From Cupriavidus laharis (GTDB lineage Bacteria > Pseudomonadota > Gammaproteobacteria > Burkholderiales > Burkholderiaceae), in contig NZ_CAJZAI010000002.1 of assembly GCF_914271435.1 (NCBI RefSeq), positions 620,001-684,000 of the forward strand: DNA of 64,000 bases. The letters run 5' to 3'. A model generated the notes under the pieces. It was not told the origin of the DNA. It did not search any database and worked only from the letters and a program-made list of their open reading frames with translations. Positions 24,565 to 33,340 of the stretch are shown here, piece after piece. The translations under genes were made by a program, and so were the position numbers. How positions within the stretch are numbered: position 1 is the stretch's first letter; each line of letters starts with the position of its first letter.

Positions 24565-25890
24565 TCAATCCGCGACACGCTGCTCTGCAAACGCCAGCAG
24601 CGCCAGCAGGCTCGCGGTGCCGCAGCCGAGCACGTACCACGCAGGTGACAGCGGGTTACCTGTCACGCTCAGCATCCACGTCACGATAAACTGAGCGAAG
24701 CCTCCAAACAGTGTCACGCCGCCGGCATAGATGATCGCCAGCCCGGTGGCACGCACGCGGCGCGGGAAGGCTTCCATGATGAACAGAAAGCCGGCCGGCG
24801 CACCCAGCGTAGCCAGCATCATCACACCGCACACCAGCACCAGCGCCGACCCGAGCGACGGCGCATTCTGCACCAGCAGGAATCCCGGCAACATCCCTAG
24901 CAGCGACACCACGCGCAGCGTCAGCAGCAGCGGCTTGCGGCGGCCCAGGCGGTCGGCGAGCACGCCCGCCAGCGGCGATACCAACAGCATGATCGCCCCG
25001 GCAGCACAGCCCGTGAGCAGCGACGTGGCGGCCGGCATGTGGAAAGTCTTGACCAGCCAGGCCGGCGCGAAGAACACCACTACGTACATTTCGGCAGTGC
25101 CGCCGAGGATCAGCAGCGTGCCGAGCAGCAGCTTGCGGCCATGTTGTTGCACCACCTCAGACAGCGCGCTGCGCTCGCGCGCAACGTCCTGGTGAGTCTC
25201 GTCGAGATGGCGGCGGATATAGAAGCCGACCGGGCCAATCAGCAGGCCGAGCAGGAAGGGCACACGCCAGCCCCAGCTTTCCAGCGCGGCCTGCGGCAGG
25301 CCGTGCGTCAGCAGGGCGCCGCACAGCGCGCCGGCCAGCGCCGACGCGCCTTGCCCGGCCATCTGCCAGCTCACCATGAAGCCGCGGTTGCTGCGCGTGC
25401 CGGACTCCATCAGGAAGCTGGTAGCGGCGCCGATCTCCCCGCCGGCCGAGAAGCCCTGCAGCAGCCGGCCCGTGACGACCAGCAGCGGCGCGGCGATGCC
25501 GATCTGTGCATAGGTGGGCGCCAGACCGATGATGGCCGTGCCCAGCGCCATCAGGCCTATCGTGAGCGTCAAGGCCGGCTTGCGACCGGCGCGGTCGGCG
25601 TAGTTGCCGATCACCACGCTGCCCACAGGCCGCATGACAAAGCCGATGCCGAACGTCGCCAGCGCCAGCAGCAAGGGGCCATATTCGCCTTCCACGGGGA
25701 AGAACAGCTTGCCGATCAGCCCGGCGAAGAAGCTGAACACCGTGAAGTCGAACAGCTCCAGCGCATTGCCGAGCGAGGCGGCGATCACGGCGCGGCGCTG
25801 CCTGGTGAACGAGGCGGCGGCGTCAGCACGCGCGGTCGGCGAGCCAGGCGAGGTAGTGCCGGTCAGGGCCGCATCGAGTCTCTGCTCCAT
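24565..25890 (-). CDS. MFS transporter, metabolite:H+ symporter (MHS) type
   Basis: 441 residues from ATG 25890, with GGGAGGATGCG upstream. Open frame extends to 26100 inside the preceding gene but that part is not transporter-like. MHS hallmarks: ASLGNALELFDFTVFSFFAG at TM1, GNYADRAGRKPALTLTI, GRLLQGFSAGGEIGAATSFL, and LADRLGRRKPLL in the second half. Family members import citrate, shikimate, ketoglutarate and similar acids with protons. It starts 16 bp after an M20 peptidase gene, so the two form an operon for uptake and hydrolysis. Confidence 0.88.
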   Translation of the reverse strand: MEQRLDAALTGTTSPGSPTARADAAASFTRQRRAVIAASLGNALELFDFTVFSFFAGLIGKLFFPVEGEYGPLLLALATFGIGFVMRPVGSVVIGNYADRAGRKPALTLTIGLMALGTAIIGLAPTYAQIGIAAPLLVVTGRLLQGFSAGGEIGAATSFLMESGTRSNRGFMVSWQMAGQGASALAGALCGALLTHGLPQAALESWGWRVPFLLGLLIGPVGFYIRRHLDETHQDVARERSALSEVVQQHGRKLLLGTLLILGGTAEMYVVVFFAPAWLVKTFHMPAATSLLTGCAAGAIMLLVSPLAGVLADRLGRRKPLLLTLRVVSLLGMLPGFLLVQNAPSLGSALVLVCGVMMLATLGAPAGFLFIMEAFPRRVRATGLAIIYAGGVTLFGGFAQFIVTWMLSVTGNPLSPAWYVLGCGTASLLALLAFAEQRVAD

Positions 25891-25906
25891 ATCGCATCCT
25901 CCCTTT

Positions 25907-27091
25907 TCAGGCGGCGACGAGGTAGCGCTCGACCAGCCGCGCCCACATGCTCGCGCCCAGCGGGAGCGCCTCGTCGTTGAAATCGTAGCCGGGGTTGTGG
26001 ACCATGCAGCCGCCCTGCGAGCCGCTACCGTTGCCGAGCAGAACGTAACAGCCCGGCACTTCGTCGAGCATCCATGAGAAATCCTCGCTGCCCATTGCAC
26101 CCTTTCCCATGTCCTGCACGCAGTCCTGGCCGACGAGGTCCTGGATGACGCCGCGGATGAAGCGCGTTTCGTCGGGCGTATTGACCACCACGCTGGTGAC
26201 CTTGTGATAGTGAATTTCCGCGCTCACCCCGAGGCTGCGGGCCTGCAGGTCGACCACTTCGCGCAGGCGGGCCTCGAGCGTGTCGCGCACAGTACGGTCG
26301 AGCGCGCGCACGGTCAGGAGGATTTTCGCCGTCTCGGGAATAACGTTGTGCGTGGTGCCGGCCTGCAGTGAACCCACCGTAATCACGCCGGCATCAGTTG
26401 CCGACAGGTTGCGTGCGACGATGGTCTGCAGCGCCATGACAATGGCCGCGGCCGCCACCACGGGATCGCGCCCGTACTGCGGCATGGCGCCGTGCGCGCC
26501 CTTACCGGTCAGCGTGATGGTGACGGTATCGGCCGACGCCAGCGCCGGCCCCTCATGCACCACGAAGTGCCCGAGCTGCACGCCGGGCGCATTGTGCAGG
26601 GCGTAAACCGCGTCGCACGGGAAACGCTTGAACAGGCCGTCGGCCACCATGCGCTGCGCACCGCCCTGCCCCTCCTCGGCCGGCTGGAAAATCAGGTTGA
26701 GCGTGCCGTCGAATCGGCGTGTGGCCGCAAAGTAGTGCGCGGCAGCGAGCAGGATGGCAGTGTGGCCGTCGTGGCCGCAGGCGTGCATCTTGCCGTGGTG
26801 CGTGCTGGCGTATGGCAGGCCGGTAGCCTCGACGATGGGGAGCGCGTCCATGTCGGCGCGGATGCCGATGCGGCGCGTGCCGTTGCCGAGCTTCAGTTGC
26901 CCGACCACGCCGGTGCCGCCTACGCCTGCCGTCACGTCGTAGCCCCACTCCGCCAGCTTGTCGGCCACCAGGCGGCTGGTGCGGACTTCCTCAAAGCCGA
27001 GTTCCGGGTGTGCGTGGATATCACGGCGCAGCGCGACGAATTCGGCCTGATGAGCGTGGATTTCGGGAATAATGACGGCGCCTTGCGACAT
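25907..27091 (-). CDS. M20-family amidohydrolase (hippurate hydrolase / IAA-amino acid hydrolase type)
   Basis: 394 residues. Metal site motifs are visible: ADMDALPIVE, HACGHDGHTAILLAAAHYF (about 100-118), FQPAEEGQGG with the catalytic Glu pair, and the dimerisation region TGKGAHGAMPQYGRDP. M20D enzymes cleave N-acyl amino acids such as hippurate or indoleacetyl-amino acids. Cytoplasmic, no signal peptide. It pairs with an MHS importer and is divergent from a LysR gene. Confidence 0.9.
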   Translation of the reverse strand: MSQGAVIIPEIHAHQAEFVALRRDIHAHPELGFEEVRTSRLVADKLAEWGYDVTAGVGGTGVVGQLKLGNGTRRIGIRADMDALPIVEATGLPYASTHHGKMHACGHDGHTAILLAAAHYFAATRRFDGTLNLIFQPAEEGQGGAQRMVADGLFKRFPCDAVYALHNAPGVQLGHFVVHEGPALASADTVTITLTGKGAHGAMPQYGRDPVVAAAAIVMALQTIVARNLSATDAGVITVGSLQAGTTHNVIPETAKILLTVRALDRTVRDTLEARLREVVDLQARSLGVSAEIHYHKVTSVVVNTPDETRFIRGVIQDLVGQDCVQDMGKGAMGSEDFSWMLDEVPGCYVLLGNGSGSQGGCMVHNPGYDFNDEALPLGASMWARLVERYLVAA

Positions 27092-27175
27092 TTTCGGGTT
27101 CCTGTGGGGATGGATGCAGAAAGCCCATGGTATGTAATCACCCGCCGCAGTAACAAAGCACGAAAGTTGATAACC

Positions 27176-27190
27176 ATAACCCGGGGTTAT
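27176..27190. promoter_or_regulatory. Candidate LysR operator, ATAACCC-N-GGGTTAT
   Basis: A perfect 15-bp palindrome ATAACCCGGGGTTAT lies between the divergent M20 and LysR genes, 30 bp before the LysR start. A neighbouring GATAACC half-copy at 27170 suggests a composite site. The central spacing is not a strict T-N11-A box. Confidence 0.4.
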
Positions 27191-27220
27191 TCAGGTAAAC
27201 CCCTGACCGGGTAGACCCGC

Positions 27221-28132
27221 ATGAAACACCACCACCTGCGCGCCCTCGTCGCCATTGCCGATCACGGCAGCATCAACGCCGCCGCGCGTGCCCTGTGCCT
27301 GACCCAGCCGGCCATCACCAAAGCCATGCGCGAGCTGGAGGCCGAGGCCGGCGTGCCACTGCTGGCGCGCAACTCCTGGGGCGTGACGCTAACCAGCGAT
27401 GGACAGGCGCTGCTGGCGCGAGCTCGGCTGATCGTTTGCGAAATCGAACGTGCCGAGGCAGAACTGGCACAGCGGCGTGGCATCAACGAGAGCCGGCTGC
27501 GGATCGGGGTGTCGCCGCTACCCGGCATCTCGCTGCTGCCGCCGGCATTCTCGCGCTTTCGACAGGGCATGCCGGACGTGAGCGTCGACTTCCTGGAATT
27601 CGACCCGCCGCGACTGCAGGAACACCTGCGCAACGGCCAGGTCGACTTCGGTCTCACCGCCATGCAGGTTCTGGCCGCCGATCCGTTCCTGCAGTACTCC
27701 GAACTGTCGGTCTATCCGACGTCATTCGTAGTGCGCACCGGCAGTCCGCTGGCCGGCGCCACCTCGCTGGCGGACTTGCAGGAGGCAGAATGGCTGCACC
27801 AGGACGCGAGCGACAGCTACCCCGCATATCTCGCTGGCCTGTTCGCCCGGCACGGACTGCCGCCCCCGCGCCGCATCACACGCAGCACGTCGAACGTCCT
27901 GTTCAGCACCCTCATGCTGGAGACCGACGCGGTGGTGCCACTGTCGCTGCCGTCGGTACGCTCCCCCTATATCGCCAGCCTGTTGACGCCTCTCACGCTA
28001 CCGGAGAATCCTCCGGATATCCACGTGGCCCTGGTGCTGCGCGAAGGTGCGATCCTCACGCGCACGGCGGACTACTTCATCCACTGCATCCGCGAATCCA
28101 CTGGTCTTGGGATCGTGGCGGAGTCCACATGA
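27221..28132 (+). CDS. LysR-family transcriptional regulator
   Basis: 303 residues. N-terminal HTH MKHHHLRALVAIADHGSINA, then LTQPAITKAMRELEAEAGVP (about 1-60), then an effector-binding domain. Divergent from the M20 amidohydrolase and MHS symporter, which it presumably regulates in response to an acyl-amino acid or its acid product. A palindrome at 27176 is the likely operator. Confidence 0.9.
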   Translation: MKHHHLRALVAIADHGSINAAARALCLTQPAITKAMRELEAEAGVPLLARNSWGVTLTSDGQALLARARLIVCEIERAEAELAQRRGINESRLRIGVSPLPGISLLPPAFSRFRQGMPDVSVDFLEFDPPRLQEHLRNGQVDFGLTAMQVLAADPFLQYSELSVYPTSFVVRTGSPLAGATSLADLQEAEWLHQDASDSYPAYLAGLFARHGLPPPRRITRSTSNVLFSTLMLETDAVVPLSLPSVRSPYIASLLTPLTLPENPPDIHVALVLREGAILTRTADYFIHCIRESTGLGIVAEST

Positions 28133-28197
28133 TCATAGTGGCACGACGAGTCTCGGACCGAGACCGGCCAAGATGCGTCGTTCGCTGAGACCGCCTC

Positions 28198-28560
28198 TCA
28201 GACGCCCAGGCGTCGATCACGCTTGACGTCACCCGTGGGCTGCCCCGCGCGAATGGCACGTAGCGCATCGACCGGCAAGCCCGACAATTTTCCCACGTAA
28301 CTGTGCGCGGCCACACAAACGTCGCAGCCGGTCTTCTCACTGACTAACAGCTTGATGGTTTCGTGCTCTTGCCGGCTCAGGCGACCCGAGTTCAATGTGC
28401 CTTGGGCGTCGAGCACCGCGGCCAAAGAAGCCGGCATAAGGTAGCCCAACGCGGCGTACGTATTAGGAACACGGTCACCGGAAAGCTTCTTCACCCTAGC
28501 ATAGATATCAGCGGTGGCGCCGGTGGCAGACGTGATGTCGGGAATAGCGATACGGCTCAT
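28198..28560 (-). CDS. AhpD-like (CMD) protein, C-terminally truncated
   Basis: 120 residues; related proteins (for example the one at 32765) have about 180. The redox motif CDVCVAAHSYVGK is intact. The frame ends at GDVKRDRRLGV, where the related sequence at 37060 continues GDAKRDALVRF, so the last third is missing. Downstream is a degenerate repeat with CCGAGACCGGCCA. It follows the TauE gene by 30 bp and shares its leader with the genes at 34305 and 37395. Peroxidase activity may be lost. Confidence 0.65.
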   Translation of the reverse strand: MSRIAIPDITSATGATADIYARVKKLSGDRVPNTYAALGYLMPASLAAVLDAQGTLNSGRLSRQEHETIKLLVSEKTGCDVCVAAHSYVGKLSGLPVDALRAIRAGQPTGDVKRDRRLGV

Positions 28561-28590
28561 GGTATGGACTCTTCATCAGGTGGCCAGGGC

Positions 28591-29349
28591 TCAGGAAAAC
28601 GGACGCAGCGTCAGTTCGAGGCCCAGAATAACGAGGAACAGGAGAAAGCAACGGCGGAACGTTTTCGGGCTGATCTTCTGCCGCACAATCGAACCCAGCC
28701 ACATCCCGACGAGAGCGGGAAGGACAGCCAGCAGCGACAAGCCGAGCTGGTCGAGTCGAAACGCGTCCTGGGCCAGGAACCCTCCTGCGAGAGCAATCGT
28801 GGAGACGGTAAACGAAAGGCCAAGAGCCTCCACCAGTTCGTCTTTCTGAAGACCCAACGACTGCACATAAGGCACTGCAGGAATCGTGAAGATGCCGGTG
28901 ACGCCAGTCAACAACCCGGTAACCATGCCGACGACGGGCGAAAGCCGGGGCTCGAGCCGTTCCGGGACGGAGAGCGTCGGCACGAACAGCGCATAGGCCG
29001 CATAGGCGATCAGGGCAAGCCCCAGCGCACGTCCCGACCAGACGGAGTCAACGACTACCAGCAGTCGCGTCCCCATAAGCGTACCGATCACGATGCAGAG
29101 CATCATTGGCCACAGCCGTCGCAGGAGGCGGAGCAGGTCTCGCCCGGCCAGCATTTGCCACACGTTGGTCACGAACGACGGAATGATCAAGATCGCCGCC
29201 GCCGTAAGGGGGGACATGGTAGCCCCAAGCACGCCCATGGCAACCGTGGGTAAGCCCATTCCGGTCACGCCTTTGACCATGCCGGCTCCGAGAAACGTCG
29301 CAACGAGCAGGCAGATCAATTCAATGCTCAGAGTATTCATAGCCGGCAT
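28591..29349 (-). CDS. TauE/SafE-family membrane transporter
   Basis: 252 residues with about eight hydrophobic segments in two similar halves: ATFLGAGMVKGVTGMGLPTV, then MVTGLLTGVTGIFTIPAVPY. These two G-rich repeats define TauE/SafE proteins, thought to export sulfite, sulfoacetate or other anions. M1 and M4 are both possible starts (29349, 29340). The start codon lies inside a 14-bp direct repeat. Divergent from a LysR gene. Confidence 0.85.
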   Translation of the reverse strand: MPAMNTLSIELICLLVATFLGAGMVKGVTGMGLPTVAMGVLGATMSPLTAAAILIIPSFVTNVWQMLAGRDLLRLLRRLWPMMLCIVIGTLMGTRLLVVVDSVWSGRALGLALIAYAAYALFVPTLSVPERLEPRLSPVVGMVTGLLTGVTGIFTIPAVPYVQSLGLQKDELVEALGLSFTVSTIALAGGFLAQDAFRLDQLGLSLLAVLPALVGMWLGSIVRQKISPKTFRRCFLLFLVILGLELTLRPFS

Positions 29350-29376
29350 TAGTCAAAGTGTCCATAGCCGGCATTA
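29338..29376. repeat. 14-bp direct repeat at the TauE start
   Basis: CATAGCCGGCATTA occurs at 29338-29351 and 29363-29376, a 25-bp period. The first copy contains the TauE start codons; the second lies in the divergent promoter. It could be a regulator site overlapping translation initiation or a small tandem duplication. Confidence 0.5.
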
Positions 29377-29459
29377 CACATCCGGCCAGAAGCTGGCACA
29401 ATGCGGTTTTTCCGATGGTGCCTTCGGACTAGCCGAAGGAACTCTGTCTTGGAGGGGGT

Positions 29460-30356
29460 ATGAAATTCGATCTCGTGGATTTGCGCCTGTTTCTTTGCGT
29501 GGTCGATGCGGGCAGCATTACAGCCGGGGCCAGGCAAGCAAACCTCGCATTGGCGTCGGCAAGCGAGCGTATCAGCAATATCGAGTCGGATGCCGGTGTC
29601 GCTCTGCTTGAAAGAAGCCGCCGGGGGGTAGTGACCACCGAGGCAGGTGAGGCGCTGGCACACCATGCGCGTCTGATTCTCCGACAACACAGTTTATTGC
29701 AAGGGGAGCTACGCGACTTTGGTGACGGTGCACGAGGTACGTTGCTGCTGTACGCAAATACGGCAGCGCTGACCGGCCTCTTGCCGCAGAAGCTTGCCCC
29801 GTGGCTTGCGCAGCGTCCGCGTCTGAACATTGACCTGAGAGAGCGTACGAGTGCCGAGATTGTGCGAATGATCGGCGCAGGACTGGCCGAAGCTGGTGTG
29901 GTATCAGATGCGGTCAACCCCACGGGTCTCACAATCCAACCTGTCGCCAGTGATTATCTTGTGCTGATTGTTCCTGTGGCGCACAGACTCGCAGAATCGA
30001 AGGAAGTTTGCTTTGCCGATGTTACGGGTGAGCAGTTCGTTGGCTTGGAGGCCGGTAGCGCGCTTCAAGATCACATCGACGGACACGCTGCCGATCTGCG
30101 CAAGACGTTAGCATTCCGTATTCGCATGAAAAACTTCGAGGGATCGTGCCAGATGGTGTCACAAGGGGTGGGGGTCGCGATTATTCCATTAGCGGCCGCA
30201 AGGCGTTTTGGACGCAGATACCCATTCAAAACCCTCAGGATTAGAGATGACTGGGCGCGCAGAAAGCTCTGTCTGTGCTTTCAACAATGGCACACGCTAT
30301 CCGCACCGATGCAAAACCTGTTGACGCATCTCGGCGGCAGAGCGCCGACCCTGTAG
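29460..30356 (+). CDS. LysR-family transcriptional regulator
   Basis: 298 residues. HTH at about 1-62 (MKFDLVDLRLFLCVVDAGSI, then ALASASERISNIESDAGVAL), followed by a normal effector domain. The codon use is less G/C-biased than in the flanking catabolic loci, fitting an acquired segment. It is divergent from TauE and the truncated AhpD-like gene and is their likely regulator. Confidence 0.88.
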   Translation: MKFDLVDLRLFLCVVDAGSITAGARQANLALASASERISNIESDAGVALLERSRRGVVTTEAGEALAHHARLILRQHSLLQGELRDFGDGARGTLLLYANTAALTGLLPQKLAPWLAQRPRLNIDLRERTSAEIVRMIGAGLAEAGVVSDAVNPTGLTIQPVASDYLVLIVPVAHRLAESKEVCFADVTGEQFVGLEAGSALQDHIDGHAADLRKTLAFRIRMKNFEGSCQMVSQGVGVAIIPLAAARRFGRRYPFKTLRIRDDWARRKLCLCFQQWHTLSAPMQNLLTHLGGRAPTL

Positions 30357-30664
30357 CCGCTCACCGTCGCTGCGATCTACCGCCCCGACCGGTGCTCGAT
30401 CACCGGCTTCCACGGCACCAGACTGGAAACCGTACCACATAGCGTACCCGTCGAACATGAAGTACAAGCGACGCATCGAGCGGCCATCGATTCAGGACGA
30501 GTCCTCGCCCAGCAGGACTCTTTTACATTTATCGGCACGAAATTCCGGCACCCCGTATAGGTTTCCGTGGACAACAGCGGCTGTCGCCTTTGTTTGGGCC
30601 GGTAGACGCCTCCGGCGCCAGCAAGACCCCAGGTGGATAGCCCGCGGGCAGAGTCCGGCCAGAC
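30357..30664. other. 308-bp spacer with a possible relaxase-tail remnant
   Basis: On the minus strand a short frame reads SSLVPWKPVIEHR. This resembles a conserved stretch near the C-terminus of VirD2-like/DUF3363 relaxases. It is only about 13 residues, so it is weak evidence for a decayed conjugation gene. Nothing else was seen. Confidence 0.25.
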
Positions 30665-30895
30665 TCAGCCATTCCCTATTTCGTCGGCGATCGCGATTTT
30701 GTCCAGGATCTGGATCAGCCGATGGGCAGCGTTATAGGTGTAGCGGGTGACCAGATCGAACGGCCCGACGACGCCAACAATCTGACCTAGCGCATCGTAA
30801 TGCGTACCGTGTATGGATGCCGTCAATATCGACGTCGGTCATGCGCCCGCGCGCGTCGTAAGCAGTAAGGTGCACAGATTTCCCGACGTTGCCAT
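30665..30895 (-). pseudogene. Rhs/YD-repeat protein remnant with frameshift
   Basis: Two adjacent frames give consecutive YD repeats: HLTAYDARGRMTDVDIDGIH with TRYA, then after a frameshift near 30790 YDALGQIVGVVGPFDLVTRY with TYNAAHRLIQILDK, ending at TGA 30665. YD repeats make up the large shells of Rhs toxins. Only about 70 codons survive, with no core, toxin domain or immunity gene nearby. Confidence 0.6.
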
Positions 30896-31110
30896 GGGCA
30901 CTCGGAGTCGTTGGTTGATCCGAGTGCAGAGGTGGATCGGAGCGAGCGGAAGGCGCTCTTCGAGCCATCCACTGCTTCGGGCACCGCGAGGCGCTCACAA
31001 GTTCCCGGGCGTGCTCGGCCGTAAACAGTGCAAGGGCCCGAGCCCTGGAATCCCCGACCACCCGCGACTGCTAGCGCCTCATTCAGGCTGCACACCGAAG
31101 CCCAAGAGCA

Positions 31111-32067
31111 TTACTCGCCCTCACGCGCCAGACGGCGCCATTGCCCCGGCGTCATGCCCATCGTGTCCGTGAACGCACGCCGGAACGCTGCCACGGATCG
31201 ATACCCGACTGAGTCGGCCACTGCCTCGGTGGTCATTGTCGGCTTCTTCAGTTCGTTGGCGGCCAGGCTCATCCGGATATCGGTCAGCAATTCTATGGCT
31301 GAGCGCCCCAGCTTTTCCTGAAAGTGCCGCATGAACGTGGCGCGTGACATGCTGCACAAGTCGGCCAGGTCAGGCAGAGTCCAGGGTCGTGCCGGATCGG
31401 CGAACATGGCTGAAATGGCCGGAGCCAGTCGTGGATGGCTGGCAAGCGCCAACAAGCCTGCCGGAGCCTTCTCGGATTCGCTTGCTGCGCGTAGTACCAA
31501 TGTGAACAGCGCCGACGTTAGCGCGTTGAGCATGGCGAATCCGCCCAGTTTGTCGCCGGTGGACTCCATGCGCATTAGCCCCACGAGACTGGCGAGGTGG
31601 TTCGAAGCGGACCCCATGGCATCTTCACGATGGCCGTCCATGGCCCGTACCACCAAGTTCGTGGGTAGATAGTTGCGAATCAGCCGATCATGAGGCGGCT
31701 CGATGAAAAATCGCCCGCACAACAAGTCCAGATGCTCGCCCTGGCCATCATTCTGGCTGAGCATCCATCCTGCAGAACCTTGGCGATTGTATGTGAGACC
31801 CGGCTCGTGTCCACTGCCATCGTGTAGCACGTGCGCCGACCCGTGAGGCAATAGCACGATATCTCCTCCCCCGAGCTCCAAAGTCGTCTTTGTCTCCGGA
31901 TTCTCGATAATGGCCCTGCCCTTGAGTACGACGTGGTAGGGAATCTCGCGCGCCGCGGACTGTGGCCAGGCTACACGCCATGGTGCACCGTAGGCGCAAC
32001 GGACCTCCAGCCGGCCAGTGATGGTGATCATTTGCAGGAGTTGGCTCAGCCAGTCGACTTGGGACAT
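31111..32067 (-). CDS. AraC-family regulator with cupin-type N-terminus
   Basis: 318 residues from ATG 32067 (CGAGG upstream); an earlier ATG at 32115 is possible. The N-terminal cupin domain (AraC_binding_2/Cupin_6 type, about 10-190) shows ELGGGDIVLLPHGSAHVL. The C-terminal AraC HTH (about 220-310) shows WTLPDLADLCSMSRATFMRH and SVGYRSVAAFRRAFTDTMGM. Such regulators usually control nearby reductases or detoxification genes. The adjacent genes are now partly decayed, so its remaining target is uncertain. Confidence 0.88.
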   Translation of the reverse strand: MSQVDWLSQLLQMITITGRLEVRCAYGAPWRVAWPQSAAREIPYHVVLKGRAIIENPETKTTLELGGGDIVLLPHGSAHVLHDGSGHEPGLTYNRQGSAGWMLSQNDGQGEHLDLLCGRFFIEPPHDRLIRNYLPTNLVVRAMDGHREDAMGSASNHLASLVGLMRMESTGDKLGGFAMLNALTSALFTLVLRAASESEKAPAGLLALASHPRLAPAISAMFADPARPWTLPDLADLCSMSRATFMRHFQEKLGRSAIELLTDIRMSLAANELKKPTMTTEAVADSVGYRSVAAFRRAFTDTMGMTPGQWRRLAREGE

Positions 32068-32133
32068 AGGACCTCGGTACTTGAAACGTTCAGGCATCTT
32101 ATTGGAATTGCACAACCATCTATCGCCTCAAGT

Positions 32134-32283
32134 TCAGTATCGTTCGGACAGATGCGATATCGGCGAACTAGAGAGAGCGCCGTTCGTGACCGTCAAGGAC
32201 GCCTTCGGTGAAAGATTGGGCGGTCCGTCCTCATTGACTGTCGCGACGAACGACAGTATCGCCTGCTTGATGATCGTCACCAT
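32134..32283 (-). pseudogene. Pyridoxamine-phosphate-oxidase-fold (PPOX) gene remnant
   Basis: 49 codons from ATG 32283 to TGA 32134. The start LSFVATVNEDGPPNLSPKAS is a very typical N-terminal strand of PPOX/FMN-binding family proteins, which are normally 130-200 residues. The sequence loses family resemblance after about residue 33. It overlaps, in another frame, the end of the truncated GST frame, so the two fragments were joined by deletion near 32290. Confidence 0.55.
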
Positions 32284-32620
32284 GTCGGCAGCGCGTGTTG
32301 GGATCGGTGGAGAGAAACTGCCCCGCCTTGTCTTCGAGGTAGATCAGGATCGCTCCCGATTCGAACAACGCCAGCGGCCGGCCGTTCGGTCCGTCGGGAT
32401 CGTAGATCGCCGGAATCTTGCCATTGGGATTGAGTGCAAGGAAGTCCGGATCATGGTTTTCGTTCTCCATGATGTCGATGCGGTGAGGCTCATAGTCAAG
32501 GCCCGTCTCCTCCAGCATGATGCCGACCTCCACCCCGGTGGGCGTCGGTAAGGAAAAGAGTTGCAGCCGATCGGGGTACCCCACCGGCCAGCGCGCGAAA
32601 ATTGGATGATCGAGTGTCAC
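32231..32620 (-). pseudogene. Glutathione S-transferase, 5' fragment
   Basis: 129 codons from a GTG start with CAGGAGAAAGAAA before it. The thioredoxin-like N-terminal domain is clear: LFSLPTPTGVEVGIMLEETG, then ALNPNGKIPAIYDPDG and LFESGAILIYLED, as in YghU-type GSTs. The helical C-terminal domain is absent: after FLSTDPNTR the sequence changes to an unrelated tail where a PPOX fragment begins. The full-length family is about 210-290 residues, so this is broken. Confidence 0.7.
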
Positions 32621-32764
32621 TTTCTTTCTCCTGGACTTGGCGGGTCATACGATAAGCCCGGAGGCGTTCCCAAGAATCTCTCCCAGGTGCCTCCAGGCTT
32701 TGGCATTACACTCGCGTCGAACCTTCAAGCACCTTCGGACAGGGTCGATGCGACCGGATAGGGT

Positions 32765-33310
32765 TCAGATCGAGCCAGCCGGCGTGACGGCAGGAAAATC
32801 CTTCTCGGGATCAAACACGTTATTGAAAAAGTTCGTCAGGGAATACATGGCAACCAGCGCGACGATCTCCATGACGTTCGCATCCGTGTAGCCGGCTTCG
32901 CGGACGGCTTTCAGATCGGCGTCAGTGACGTTGCCGCGGGTCTCGATGACTTTGCGCGCAAACTGAACGGCGGCGTCGCGCTTCGGGTCGTTGGCATGGC
33001 CCTTCCGAGCGAGAATGATTTCATCGGCCGCCAGCTTGGCCATATGCTCAGCCGTAAAGCTGTGAACTGTCAGGCAGTAGTTGCAGCCATTCACTTCGGA
33101 GACAGCGAGGCCGATGCTGTCACGCGTCTTCACGTCAAGCGCCTTACTCAAGGACCCAAGCAGGATGGCCCACGAGTTGAACGCGATGGGGCTCTGCGCG
33201 AAGGTCGCCATCATATTTGGAGTGAACCCGATGTTCTTGGTGAACGCATCGAGGGTCGGTTTCGAATCGGCCGGCACCTGTTCCGGCTTCAGAGCAGCAG
33301 TTCTTGGCAT
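32765..33310 (-). CDS. AhpD-like peroxidase-related protein (CMD family)
   Basis: 181 residues, full length. The redox motif CNYCLTVHSFTAEHMAKL (Cys-x-x-Cys with a following His) is intact, within a helical bundle ending in a NNVFDPEKDFPAVTPAG tail. Such proteins reduce alkyl or organic hydroperoxides or act as thiol-disulfide partners. A MITE inserted 30 bp upstream of the start probably displaced or altered its promoter. It is the only intact one of three AhpD-like copies in the window. Confidence 0.85.
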   Translation of the reverse strand: MPRTAALKPEQVPADSKPTLDAFTKNIGFTPNMMATFAQSPIAFNSWAILLGSLSKALDVKTRDSIGLAVSEVNGCNYCLTVHSFTAEHMAKLAADEIILARKGHANDPKRDAAVQFARKVIETRGNVTDADLKAVREAGYTDANVMEIVALVAMYSLTNFFNNVFDPEKDFPAVTPAGSI

Positions 33311-33340
33311 CGTAGTCTCTGTAAGTTACTGGTTTCACTA

